Shown: in pieces, positions 23,585-31,216 of the stretch | Position numbering within the stretch: the stretch's first letter is position 1 | Layout of the letters: each line of letters opens with the position of its first letter | NCBI GenBank assembly: GCA_905211345.1 | Contig: CAJMAO010000002.1 | Span: 16,098-80,097 of the forward strand | DNA length: 64,000 bases | From: an uncultured Prevotella sp. | GTDB lineage: Bacteria; Bacteroidota; Bacteroidia; Bacteroidales; Bacteroidaceae | Reading direction: 5' to 3' | Program-made: the position numbers and the translations under genes | Notes under the pieces: model-generated | The model's input: only the letters and a program-made list of their open reading frames with translations | The model's database searches: none | What the model was told of the DNA's origin: nothing

Positions 23585-24501
23585 ACAACGATAACACGCA
23601 GATTGTTGAAATCCAAGAAAAGGACGTGCAGCTCGGCATAGACAAGCTGTCGCTTGGAACAATCACCACCAACATAAGACAGGTCAAGGCTTTTGTCGAG
23701 GAAATGCTGCCGAAGTACGACACAAGCAATTACAGCACTGACGACATCCCCAAGTGCAAGGCCGACAAAGCCCTTTTGAACAAGGCGGCAAAAGCCCTTA
23801 ACGACAAGCGCATCGAGCTTGAAAAGGAATGGAGCAAACCGTTCGACGAGTTCAAGGTCACTTGTAATGAAACGGTAAAGCTCATAAAGTCGGCTGTGGC
23901 AAAGATAGACACTGTCATTCAAGCAGACGATACAAGGGTTAAGGCAGAAAAGCGCAATGCCATTATTGATGTCGCCCACAACTGCGGCTTTGATGAATTA
24001 GGGATAGACTTGTCCCTGATTTTCAACGAGAAATGGCTCAACAAGTCAATGTCGCTCAAATCAGTTGAAAGTGAAATCAAAGGACGCATTGCCGAAATAA
24101 AGACGGCCCTCGAAGTCCTTAGCCATTTCGACGATTACGATGCGCTTGTTGCACGCTACAAGGAAAGCCTTGACTTGCAGACCACTGTCGAATACGCCAA
24201 CAGGCTTAAACTTGAGCGTGAGAAATCCGCCCCGGCCAAACAGGCTGCTGTTGATGGGACAAATCCTTGTGAGAAAAAGGAAGAGCCTGTAAACGACGTG
24301 CAAGAGCAAAGCCACGGGCACATAGAAGATGACGGTCTTGCTGACGTTATCGACGCTTTCGCAAACGCTATGGGACAGTCTGCCGCCCCTCTTGAAAACG
24401 TGATTGTCAAGGATTTGCGGATAGAGGGGACAGCCGTAATGTTCCAAGCTCTTGAAATGTTCCTTGAAGATACTAATTTCAAGTTCACCGTAATAAGTTA
24501 G
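23581..24501 (+). CDS. DUF1351 family phage protein
   Basis: 306 residues, largely coiled coil in the first two thirds (DDIPKCKADKALLNKAAKALNDKR; EWSKPFDEFKVTCNETVKLI). This is the DUF1351 pattern found beside phage recombination genes. The C-terminal part has a low-complexity linker and a small beta-rich end (TAVMFQALEMFLEDTNFKFTVIS). Biochemical role unknown; position suggests an accessory of the recombinase. Confidence 0.75.
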   Translation: MNNDNTQIVEIQEKDVQLGIDKLSLGTITTNIRQVKAFVEEMLPKYDTSNYSTDDIPKCKADKALLNKAAKALNDKRIELEKEWSKPFDEFKVTCNETVKLIKSAVAKIDTVIQADDTRVKAEKRNAIIDVAHNCGFDELGIDLSLIFNEKWLNKSMSLKSVESEIKGRIAEIKTALEVLSHFDDYDALVARYKESLDLQTTVEYANRLKLEREKSAPAKQAAVDGTNPCEKKEEPVNDVQEQSHGHIEDDGLADVIDAFANAMGQSAAPLENVIVKDLRIEGTAVMFQALEMFLEDTNFKFTVIS

Positions 24502-24504
24502 GCT

Positions 24505-24948
24505 ATGGCAAACCAAATAACAGGACGCATACTCTTGATAGGGGAAGTTGAGAACATCCCCTATCAAGACAAGGTTTTCTCCAAAAGGGAAGTAGTGCTT
24601 GACTGCTCGCGTTTTGACACTATGACCGGTGAGAAAATGGAGAATTACCCAAAGTTCGAGTTCACCGGCAAGCATGTTGACGATTTGAACAACTACCAAG
24701 TAGGCCAGTTCGTAACCGTGTCGTTCGTGCTGTCAGGCCGCAAGGTCGAGAAAGACGGCAAGACAAGTTATTTCACCAACATCACAGCCTACAAGATTGA
24801 GCCGTACCAGCGTTACAATAGCGGTGTACAACAGGCGCAACCGGCCGCGCAAAATCACCAGCCGCAGACAGCCGCGCCGCAACCTGCACCGTTCCCTCCC
24901 GACGTTGACGAACAAGGCAATCCTGCAAAAGACGACCTTCCGTTTTGA
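24505..24948 (+). CDS. DUF3127 single-stranded DNA-binding-like protein
   Basis: 147 residues. The N-terminal OB-like domain (ITGRILLIGEVENIPYQDKVFSKREVVLD; GQFVTVSFVLSGRKVEKDG) fits DUF3127. A Gln/Pro/Ala-rich linker leads to an acidic tip DDLPF, like the SSB C-terminal tip DDDIPF that recruits replication and repair partners. It is the phage SSB candidate of this operon. Confidence 0.85.
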   Translation: MANQITGRILLIGEVENIPYQDKVFSKREVVLDCSRFDTMTGEKMENYPKFEFTGKHVDDLNNYQVGQFVTVSFVLSGRKVEKDGKTSYFTNITAYKIEPYQRYNSGVQQAQPAAQNHQPQTAAPQPAPFPPDVDEQGNPAKDDLPF

Positions 24949-25022
24949 TGCAGCAGACGAGTGGCAAGGCAAATCCCCTTGTCTGCTCGTTACTGACTGC
25001 TTGTCTGCTAAAAAACAATACA

Positions 25023-25463
25023 ATGGCACTTTACGACCTGAAGAACCCCTACGACCGCCAACGTTTCAAGGAAGCCGCCAACCGTCTTGTGCTTGACGGG
25101 GCGTATGTCGAGATGAAGAAAAAGAACACGCAGAGGACGCTGGCGCAGAACTCTTACCTTCACGTGCTGTTGGGGTATTTCGCCTCGGAGTTCGGCTATA
25201 CGCTTGAGGAAGTCAAATTCGACATCTTCAAGAAGCTCTGCAACCGTGACATCTTCGAGCGGACAAGGACGAACAAGAGAGGGCAAATGATAAAGTACAT
25301 CCGCAGCTCCACCGAGCTTGACAAGCTGGAAATGACCGAGGCCATAGAGCGTTTCAGGAATTACAGCAGTGCCGAATGCGGATTGTACCTGCCGTCGCCT
25401 AACGAGGGCGAGGCGTTGTTTTACGCCCAAAGGCAGATAGAGCAATGCCAAGAATACGTATGA
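25023..25463 (+). CDS. NinB-like recombination protein
   Basis: 146 residues from the ATG at 25023; a longer frame from the TTG at 24945 overlaps the SSB-like gene and is less likely. Motifs QRTLAQNSYLHVLLGYFASEFG, SSTELDKLEMTEAIERFRNY and YLPSPNE resemble lambda NinB (Orf), which binds SSB and single-stranded DNA and supports RecF-pathway or phage recombination. Confidence 0.65.
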   Translation: MALYDLKNPYDRQRFKEAANRLVLDGAYVEMKKKNTQRTLAQNSYLHVLLGYFASEFGYTLEEVKFDIFKKLCNRDIFERTRTNKRGQMIKYIRSSTELDKLEMTEAIERFRNYSSAECGLYLPSPNEGEALFYAQRQIEQCQEYV

Positions 25464-25498
25464 GAGTTAAGAGTTAAAAATTAAAAAGTAAAAGATTT

Positions 25499-26143
25499 AT
25501 GTTGACAGATTTAGCAAACCACCGCCCTGAAAAGATTGAGTTCTGCCTCACGGAGGCGCAGAAGGAAATGTTCAAGGACGTGCTTACGCTCTGCAAGGGA
25601 GCTAAGAAAAGCCAAGAGGCGATAGACGTAATCAAGGATAAGTTCAACGCGCTGTTCCCCGACGCCGAGGTAGTCAGCCGCAAGTACGACGACTTCGAGA
25701 TAGCCGCCATACGCGAGGAATACTGCGTAAAGCAGGAGAACGACGCGCCCAAGCGCAAGGAGGAGCTTGAAAAGACGCTGGCCGACATCAAGGTTATGAA
25801 GAAACAGGCCGAGGACGCTTACAACTCCGTGCTGCTTGAGATAGCCGACCTTGCGGCCCGTGTTAAGCAGGGCACGTGCGACTTCCGCCTGCCGGCCACC
25901 GAGACGGCGCGCATCGCCATCAACGGTCATTACCTTTATTACGCATGGGTTGACGGCGAGTTCCAGTTATGCAAGGTTGAGAAGATACCCGAATGGGACC
26001 GCGGCGGCCTGTGGGCGCAGGAGGACGCCAACCGCAAGGCGATGATGGACGTGTTCGGCGTTGAGTTCCCTGAAGTGGAGAAGCCGAAGAACATGCAGGA
26101 GGATGACGGCAGTGACGATGACTTGCCCTTCGGCGACGATTGA
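25499..26143 (+). CDS. Hypothetical protein with SSB-like acidic tip
   Basis: 214 residues: a helical/coiled N-terminal two thirds (ENDAPKRKEELEKTLADIKVMKK) and a small beta domain (ARIAINGHYLYYAWVDGEFQLCKVE). It ends in EDDGSDDDLPFGDD, close to the DDDIPF-type tip of SSB. No family was recognised. The tip suggests it competes for, or mimics, SSB-partner contacts. Confidence 0.55.
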   Translation: MLTDLANHRPEKIEFCLTEAQKEMFKDVLTLCKGAKKSQEAIDVIKDKFNALFPDAEVVSRKYDDFEIAAIREEYCVKQENDAPKRKEELEKTLADIKVMKKQAEDAYNSVLLEIADLAARVKQGTCDFRLPATETARIAINGHYLYYAWVDGEFQLCKVEKIPEWDRGGLWAQEDANRKAMMDVFGVEFPEVEKPKNMQEDDGSDDDLPFGDD

Positions 26144-26211
26144 CAAACACAAGATGAATTGCATATATTACCATTTCAACCGCCCATGTCGTGAGACACG
26201 GCGGTTCCCAA

Positions 26212-26417
26212 GGTGGAATGGCGGAATTAGCAGACGCAAGGAAAATTAAACATGGTTCTCGATGAAAGGTGCGCCACTACGCACGCAGAAAAGCGCACGC
26301 CTTAACCATGACCGGCGACGGTGCAGTATGTTACCTTTACAAGTCCTGCCATATCAAACAATCCCATACTGCGGCATCTTGTAAAATCGTGCAGGTGCAA
26401 GTCCTGCTTCCACCGCA
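26212..26417 (+). ncRNA. tRNA-Leu-like structured RNA with a long insert and pseudoknot
   Basis: The ends are tRNA-like: acceptor GGTGGAA (26212-26218) with TTCCACC (26408-26414), a Leu-type D arm (GCG...AATTAGCAGA...CGC, 26221-26237) and a T arm GCAGG/CCTGC around TGCAAGT (26391-26407), then GCA. No normal anticodon arm or variable arm connects them. Instead there are about 150 nt with a CATGGTT/AACCATG stem (26251-26257, 26304-26310). They also contain two interleaved pairings, GCAGTATG/CATACTGC (26323-26330, 26365-26372) and TTTACAAG/CTTGTAAA (26336-26343, 26378-26385), which form a pseudoknot. It is too short for a usual group I intron in a tRNA and lacks a tmRNA-type 5' end. Confidence 0.5.
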
Positions 26418-26433
26418 AATATTCAACTTTCAC

Positions 26434-26517
26434 GGATGCCGTCTTTGGCATCGATAAAGGCGGCCTTTAACCGCCTCGGATGCCGTCTAAAAAACGTTAA
26501 AACAACATATCCGTGAA
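26434..26517. repeat. Intergenic hairpin repeat, copy 2
   Basis: CACGGATGCCGTC, an internal stem GGCGG..CCGCC, then GGATGCCGTC followed by TAAAAAACGTTAAA and ATCCGTG. It shares its blocks with 12184-12300 and 44320-44425. It lies between the tRNA-like RNA and the helicase gene. Confidence 0.6.
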
Positions 26518-26546
26518 AGCAAGCAATAGCATAACGAAAAAGAGCA

Positions 26547-28766
26547 ATGAAATACCAGCTAAGAGACTATCAGAAACAGGCCAGCGACGCCGCCGTGCGC
26601 GCCTTCAACGGCAAGGCGAAACGGAACGGTCTGCTCATACTCCCTACCGGCTGTCATGCAAAAGGAACGAAAATCTTGATGTATGACGGTACTTTCAAAA
26701 ATGTAGAGGACATTCTCGTAGGAGACGTCCTCGTTGGAGATGACGGAACGCCGCGCCGCGTGCTTGAACTTCATCGTGGGTATGATGAGATGTATCGCAT
26801 CATACCTATAAAAGGAGAAAGTTTTGTCGTAAACGGAGGGCATATCCTTTCGTTGTACAAGACAAATGAGGGGAATAAATACCTGTGCGACAAGCCTCGT
26901 TACGATGAAATAACAGTTTGTGATTATGTTGCCAAGAGTAAAAATTACAAGCATCTTCACAAGTTGCATCGTTGCGGATATGTAGACTTTGGAAAATCAG
27001 AATATCTTTTCGACCCGTATTTCTTGGGGCTTTATCTTGGCGACGGATGTTGCATTGGAGGTATAGGCATCACCACGCAAAGAGACGAGGTTGTTGAATA
27101 TCTTAGACACTTCGCTTCACACTATGGACTTGGATTTAGAGTATCTGAAAAAGACGGAGGAAATAATAAGGCAAAATCTTATTTCTTCCCTTCCGCACTT
27201 TCCAGTCGCTCGAAGCCCAACCCTGTCAGCACGATTATAGGAAGTCTCGGACTTGCAGGAAAAACCGCATGTAATAAGTTTATACCCTTGAAATACAAGA
27301 CAGGCACAAGAGAGCAACGTCTATCGCTACTCGCAGGGCTACTTGATACAGATGCGTTCTATGACACCAACAAGAATATGTTTGAATATTGCAGCAAATC
27401 CAAACAACTTGCTGATGATGTCGTGTTTGTATGCCGTTCACTTGGCTTTTTCGCACAAATCGGCAAGACAAAAATAGTGAAAGGACAATCTTATTACAGG
27501 ATACAGATAAGCGGAGAATTGAACCTTATACCTACGAAAGTCGCTATCCGCAAAGGACGTGCGAGGAAGCAGAAAAAGAACGTACTCGTCACAGGTTTTG
27601 ATGTAGAGTATGTCGGTCAAGGTGAATATTACGGTTTCACCGTTGACTGCAATCATTTGTATCTTGACAGCCAGTTTTTTGTGCATCACAACAGCGGTAA
27701 GAGCTTGATTATCGCCGACATAGCCTCGCGCTTAGACTGTCCGTTGCTCGTGTTCCAGCCTTCGAAGGAGATTTTGGAGCAGAACTTCGCCAAGCTGCAA
27801 AGCTATGGCGTGTTCGACTGCGGCGTGTATTCCGCGTCGGCAGGTAGCAAGGACATCAACCGCATAACCTTCGCCACGATAGGCAGCGTGATGAACCATG
27901 TAGGCGACTTCGCACGTTTCAGGAACATACTTATTGACGAATGTCACCTTACCAACGCGAAGGGCGGCCAGTACAAGGAATTTATAGAAGCACAGGACAG
28001 GCGCGTCGTAGGGCTTACCGCAACGCCTTACAGGTTAGGACAAGGGCTTTACGGAATGTCTATGCTCAAGTTCCTCACGCGCACAAGGCCGAGGATATTC
28101 GACGATGTGCTTTACTACTGCCAAGTGTCAGACTTGCTGGCGAAAGGTTTTCTCGCCGATTTGAGATACTTCGATTGCACGACGCTTGACATGTCCAACG
28201 TCAAGACCAACTCCACAGGAGCCGACTACGACGACGAGTCGCTGAAACTCGAATACGAGCGCAGCGGCTTTTACGACCAGCTCACCTCAACCACCATGCG
28301 AGTGCTGAAGCCTAAGAACGGAGTGCCAAGAAACGGCGTGCTAGTATTCACACGCTTCACCAAAGAGGCAGACGAGCTTGTGCTGAAGCTCCGCAGCATA
28401 GGCGTTAATGCCGCCATCGTCACAGGCAACACCAAGAAGGTAGAACGCGAGGGAGTATTGGACGCGTTCAAGCGTGGTGATATAAAGGTAGTGGCCAACG
28501 TAGGCGTGCTGACAACCGGCTTCGATTATCCCGCGCTTGACACCGTTATACTGGCGAGGCCCACCAAGTCGCTGTCGCTTTACTACCAAATGGTCGGCAG
28601 GGCCATCCGCCCATGTGCAGGAAAGGACGGATGGGTGATAGACCTCGGAGGCAACTACAAGCGTTTCGGCAAGGTGTCCGACCTGAAGATTGACGTAGAG
28701 GTGCCAGGAAGCGCAAGGTGGTGCGTGAAGTCGAACGGCAAGCAACTGACAAACGTAATGTTTTAA
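26547..28766 (+). CDS. SF2 DECH-box helicase interrupted by an intein
   Basis: 739-residue precursor. The helicase starts YQLRDYQKQASDAAVRAF. Its Walker A loop is split after LPTG (residue 35) by a 347-residue intein and resumes SGKSLIIADIA, giving PTGSGKS after splicing (392-residue mature protein). The mature protein has motif II IDECHLTN, motif III GLTATPYR, motif V TTGFDYP and motif VI QMVGRAIRP. It resembles phage UvsW/RecG-like repair helicases that remodel branched DNA. It starts in the AAGAGCAATG context. Confidence 0.9.
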   Translation: MKYQLRDYQKQASDAAVRAFNGKAKRNGLLILPTGCHAKGTKILMYDGTFKNVEDILVGDVLVGDDGTPRRVLELHRGYDEMYRIIPIKGESFVVNGGHILSLYKTNEGNKYLCDKPRYDEITVCDYVAKSKNYKHLHKLHRCGYVDFGKSEYLFDPYFLGLYLGDGCCIGGIGITTQRDEVVEYLRHFASHYGLGFRVSEKDGGNNKAKSYFFPSALSSRSKPNPVSTIIGSLGLAGKTACNKFIPLKYKTGTREQRLSLLAGLLDTDAFYDTNKNMFEYCSKSKQLADDVVFVCRSLGFFAQIGKTKIVKGQSYYRIQISGELNLIPTKVAIRKGRARKQKKNVLVTGFDVEYVGQGEYYGFTVDCNHLYLDSQFFVHHNSGKSLIIADIASRLDCPLLVFQPSKEILEQNFAKLQSYGVFDCGVYSASAGSKDINRITFATIGSVMNHVGDFARFRNILIDECHLTNAKGGQYKEFIEAQDRRVVGLTATPYRLGQGLYGMSMLKFLTRTRPRIFDDVLYYCQVSDLLAKGFLADLRYFDCTTLDMSNVKTNSTGADYDDESLKLEYERSGFYDQLTSTTMRVLKPKNGVPRNGVLVFTRFTKEADELVLKLRSIGVNAAIVTGNTKKVEREGVLDAFKRGDIKVVANVGVLTTGFDYPALDTVILARPTKSLSLYYQMVGRAIRPCAGKDGWVIDLGGNYKRFGKVSDLKIDVEVPGSARWCVKSNGKQLTNVMF
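26652..27692 (+). other. Intein with LAGLIDADG-type homing endonuclease
   Basis: 347 residues within the helicase precursor (residues 36-382). Block A begins with Cys (CHAKGTKILMYDG), block B has the TxxH-like GGHILSL, two DOD endonuclease motifs are GLYLGDGC (about residue 159) and AGLLDTDAF (about 262). It ends YLDSQFFVHHN, followed by the extein Ser. All residues needed for splicing (Cys1, His-Asn end, Ser+1) are present, so it is probably active. Insertion inside a P-loop is a common intein site. Confidence 0.92.
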
Positions 28767-28771
28767 CCATA

Positions 28772-29131
28772 ATGAAGAAAATCTACATAAGCGGCCCTAT
28801 CAGCGGCTATGACATCAATGAGAGAAAAGACGCCTTCGCCAAGGCACAGGAAGTATTGGAACTGTGCGGATATGAAGTCCGCAACCCGTTCGACAACGGA
28901 CTTGACCGTGAAGCGTCCACGCACGAACACATGAGGGCCGACCTGAAAATGCTGCTCGACTGCGACGAGATACTGATACTGAAAGGTTGGAACAGGAGCG
29001 CAGGATGCAACGTCGAGTTGCAGTGCGCCGTGGCCGCAGGATTGAAAGTCAGCTTTGAGAGCAACGCCACGCCGGCGGCAATCGTCACGCCAATCGGCGG
29101 TTTATCTTTGATGCAAACTGAATTTGAATAA
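28772..29131 (+). CDS. DUF4406 protein, nucleoside 2-deoxyribosyltransferase-like
   Basis: 119 residues from MKKIYISGPISG, the diagnostic DUF4406 start. Further motifs are YEVRNPFDN, CDEILILKGWNRSAGCNVELQCAVAAGLKV, with the catalytic-type Glu. Related folds cleave the N-glycosidic bond of nucleosides or nucleotides; the phage role may be in nucleotide salvage or in sensing. It is 5 bp after the helicase stop. Confidence 0.8.
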   Translation: MKKIYISGPISGYDINERKDAFAKAQEVLELCGYEVRNPFDNGLDREASTHEHMRADLKMLLDCDEILILKGWNRSAGCNVELQCAVAAGLKVSFESNATPAAIVTPIGGLSLMQTEFE

Positions 29132-29134
29132 GCC

Positions 29135-29614
29135 ATGCCATACTATATCAAAAGAAAAAACAAAAAGGCTCACAGCGAAAGCAACGGCGCAAAAACAAGG
29201 GCAAGGAAGAAGCCAGACCTCGTAAAAAAGCTCGACCGTGTGTTTTCGCTCTACATCCGCCTTAGAGATACCATGCCAGGAGGCTACGTCCGCTGCATAT
29301 CGTGCGGACAGATTAAGAAATTCGAGGACGTTGACTGCGGACATTTCCACTCGCGCCGCCACATGGCCACGAGGTTTGACGAGGACAACGCCCATGCAGA
29401 ATGTAGGTTTTGCAATAGGTTCTCCGCCGACCACCTCATAGGCTACGAGCACAACCTCATACGCAAGATAGGCCGGCAGAAGTTTGACTTGCTCAACGTA
29501 AAGGCACACTCCGCTTGCCATTACCTTGACTGCGAGCTTGAGGAAATGATACGCCATTACACGCTCGAAGTTAAAAAGTTAAGCACGCTGAAAGGCATAA
29601 AGGTACATCTGTAA
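29135..29614 (+). CDS. ninG: NinG/Rap-like recombination endonuclease
   Basis: 159 residues. Motifs CISCGQIKKFEDVDCGHFHSRRHMATRFDEDNAH and CRFCNRF (two CxxC units around CGHF.SR) are the NinG/Rap signature of lambda-like structure-specific nucleases that resolve branched recombination intermediates. It begins 3 bp after the DUF4406 stop. A class I promoter follows the gene. Confidence 0.88.
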   Translation: MPYYIKRKNKKAHSESNGAKTRARKKPDLVKKLDRVFSLYIRLRDTMPGGYVRCISCGQIKKFEDVDCGHFHSRRHMATRFDEDNAHAECRFCNRFSADHLIGYEHNLIRKIGRQKFDLLNVKAHSACHYLDCELEEMIRHYTLEVKKLSTLKGIKVHL

Positions 29615-29651
29615 TTAAAGTTAAGCAAAAGATATTTATTAGTTAAAACAA

Positions 29652-29682
29652 TTTGTCAAACAAATTATTTTAACTATCTTTG
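29652..29682 (+). promoter_or_regulatory. Class I promoter 2
   Basis: TTTGTCAAACAAA (29652-29664) and TATCTTTG (29675-29682), 10 nt apart. It precedes the winged-helix replication gene after a structured leader. Confidence 0.8.
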
Positions 29683-29700
29683 CCCTGTAAACAAAACAAC

Positions 29701-29800
29701 GGACGTGGCACTCCGGCAACACGATATTTTTCAGACCCTGACGAGTACGGTTTCAGTGCCACCTGCCGAGAGCAGAGAAACCGGAAAGTCAGGGTTTGTC
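29701..29800 (+). promoter_or_regulatory. Structured 5' leader with pseudoknot pairing
   Basis: Two 8-nt segments pair in interleaved order: GTGGCACT (29705-29712) with AGTGCCAC (29755-29762), and ACCCTGAC (29735-29742) with GTCAGGGT (29788-29795). CGGCA/TGCCG (29715-29719, 29764-29768) adds further pairing. The leader ends 8 nt before the ATG, so the fold could gate translation of the gene at 29809. Confidence 0.55.
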
Positions 29801-29808
29801 TTTAAAGC

Positions 29809-30603
29809 ATGGACGGTTCGATTAAGCTAAGGAAAGGCATCCTTGAATGGAAATGGTGGAGAAAGCCTGAAATGGTTTCACTCCTCATTTACTTCGTATC
29901 GTCCGCAAATACGGAAAACACTGTTTGGCGTGGCAGGGACATAATGCGTGGGCAGCTTGTTACAAGCCGCAGCAGGATATTGAAAGACAACCCTGCGTTG
30001 ACGGATAGAGTTATACGCACTTGCATAAGCCGCTTGCAGGAAGAAGGCCTGATAAAAGTCGAGGCATCGAAGGGATGCACGATAATCACCATTAGGAAGT
30101 TCGAGAGCTATCAGGTAGAAGTCGCACAGGATGCGCCCACTGATACCTACCCACAGGAGAAACAAGAAAAACCTAAAACGCAAGAAGAGCAACAACCACC
30201 CAAGCCAAAGAGGACGCATGACGAGATTGTTGCAGACTACTACAAGCGCAAGCAGAAGTTCTATGACAGCCTTGTGCCTTACGTTGAAGTCTACGGAAAG
30301 GAAATGGTGCGCCAGTTTTATAATTACTGGAAAGAGCCTAACAAGTCTTTCACCAAGATGCGTTGGGAACAGGAAAAGACATGGAGCCTTAACCTGCGAT
30401 TGGCAAGGTGGGCAAACCATACAAACATAAAGAGCAATGGAACAGAAAAGAAACGAGAAGAAAAACAGCAACGCCTTGAAAGTTACGGCGCAGTCGCTGC
30501 CAAGTGGAGGCAGAAACGCAACTCTTCGGAGATGGCCGACTGCGGACAGCCTGATGCAGACATTCCACGTCAACAGGCAGATAGAACTGACGCAAGACCC
30601 TGA
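29809..30603 (+). CDS. Winged-helix replication protein (DnaD/replisome organiser-like)
   Basis: 264 residues. The N-terminal winged-helix region (MVSLLIYFVSSANTENTVW...GQLVTSRSRILKDN; RVIRTCISRLQEEGLIKVEASKGCTIITI) is typical of Bacteroidetes phage replication initiators. A Lys/Gln/Pro-rich linker and a helical C-terminal domain (FYNYWKEPNKSFTKMRWEQEKTW) follow. It likely recruits the host helicase to the phage origin. Its last 167 bp overlap the next gene in another frame. Confidence 0.75.
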   Translation: MDGSIKLRKGILEWKWWRKPEMVSLLIYFVSSANTENTVWRGRDIMRGQLVTSRSRILKDNPALTDRVIRTCISRLQEEGLIKVEASKGCTIITIRKFESYQVEVAQDAPTDTYPQEKQEKPKTQEEQQPPKPKRTHDEIVADYYKRKQKFYDSLVPYVEVYGKEMVRQFYNYWKEPNKSFTKMRWEQEKTWSLNLRLARWANHTNIKSNGTEKKREEKQQRLESYGAVAAKWRQKRNSSEMADCGQPDADIPRQQADRTDARP

Positions 30604-31087
30604 CAGATGCTATTTCTCCAACGCCCCTACGCTTAATGCCGTCAATAATATTTACGGTGAAGGCACTTCTGAGGAATGGCTTTGCTACCAGATAGGCAAC
30701 TTATCGGAGTTCAGCGGGGCAAGGGACAAGATTGACGACAACCAGCTTGACGAGATAGCCGAGCTTATCAGGAGCGACTACGGCTTCCTCAACATGGCCG
30801 AGATAATGCTGTTCTGTAGACGGTTCAAGAAAGGGCAGTATGATAAGTTCTACGGCAGCGTTGACCCGATTACCATAATGCGTGGGCTTAACGAGTTTTG
30901 CAAGGAACGCAGCTACGCCTACTTTATGCACGAGCAAAAGGAGCGTGAGAGGATTGAGACTGAAAGGAACAAGCAAAGTTACCTTACTTATGAAGAATAC
31001 GAGTTCATCAAGTACGCCCGGTTGGAATACGAGATGAACACTATCGAGGAAGACAAAATGATAGAATCGAAATATACAAAGCATTGA
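30437..31087 (+). CDS. DUF6633-like phage protein, out-of-frame overlap with upstream gene
   Basis: 216 residues starting in the AAGAGCAATG context inside the C-terminal part of the previous gene. The core ADSLMQTFHVNRQIELTQDPDRCYFS and the EIAELIRSDYGFLNMAEIMLFCRRFKKGQYDKFYG block are familiar from Bacteroidetes phages (DUF6633-like), so the frame is coding. It is likely a helicase-loader-type or replication accessory protein; that role is inferred from position only. Confidence 0.75.
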   Translation: MEQKRNEKKNSNALKVTAQSLPSGGRNATLRRWPTADSLMQTFHVNRQIELTQDPDRCYFSNAPTLNAVNNIYGEGTSEEWLCYQIGNLSEFSGARDKIDDNQLDEIAELIRSDYGFLNMAEIMLFCRRFKKGQYDKFYGSVDPITIMRGLNEFCKERSYAYFMHEQKERERIETERNKQSYLTYEEYEFIKYARLEYEMNTIEEDKMIESKYTKH

Positions 31088-31216
31088 AACAATTGAAATC
31101 AACCTCAAGACATTCAAGGTCGTGCAAAGTCTGGGAATGTGCAACTCCAATACCGACAAGCACAACGAGATTTTGGACTTGGTATAAAAGAACATCAACC
31201 TAATCAAGTAAGCAGC

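Noticed and set aside
26212..26417. tmRNA or group I intron-containing tRNA
   Set aside because: The 5' end has a Leu-type D arm rather than a tmRNA start, no tag frame ending in a typical Ala-Ala stop was found, and the insert is shorter than known tRNA group I introns. Kept as an unclassified structured RNA.
31088..31216. Possible 37-residue frame ending IEINLKTFKVV...ILDLV
   Set aside because: It lacks an ATG, GTG or TTG at its start and is too short to support; noted only under the downstream gene.
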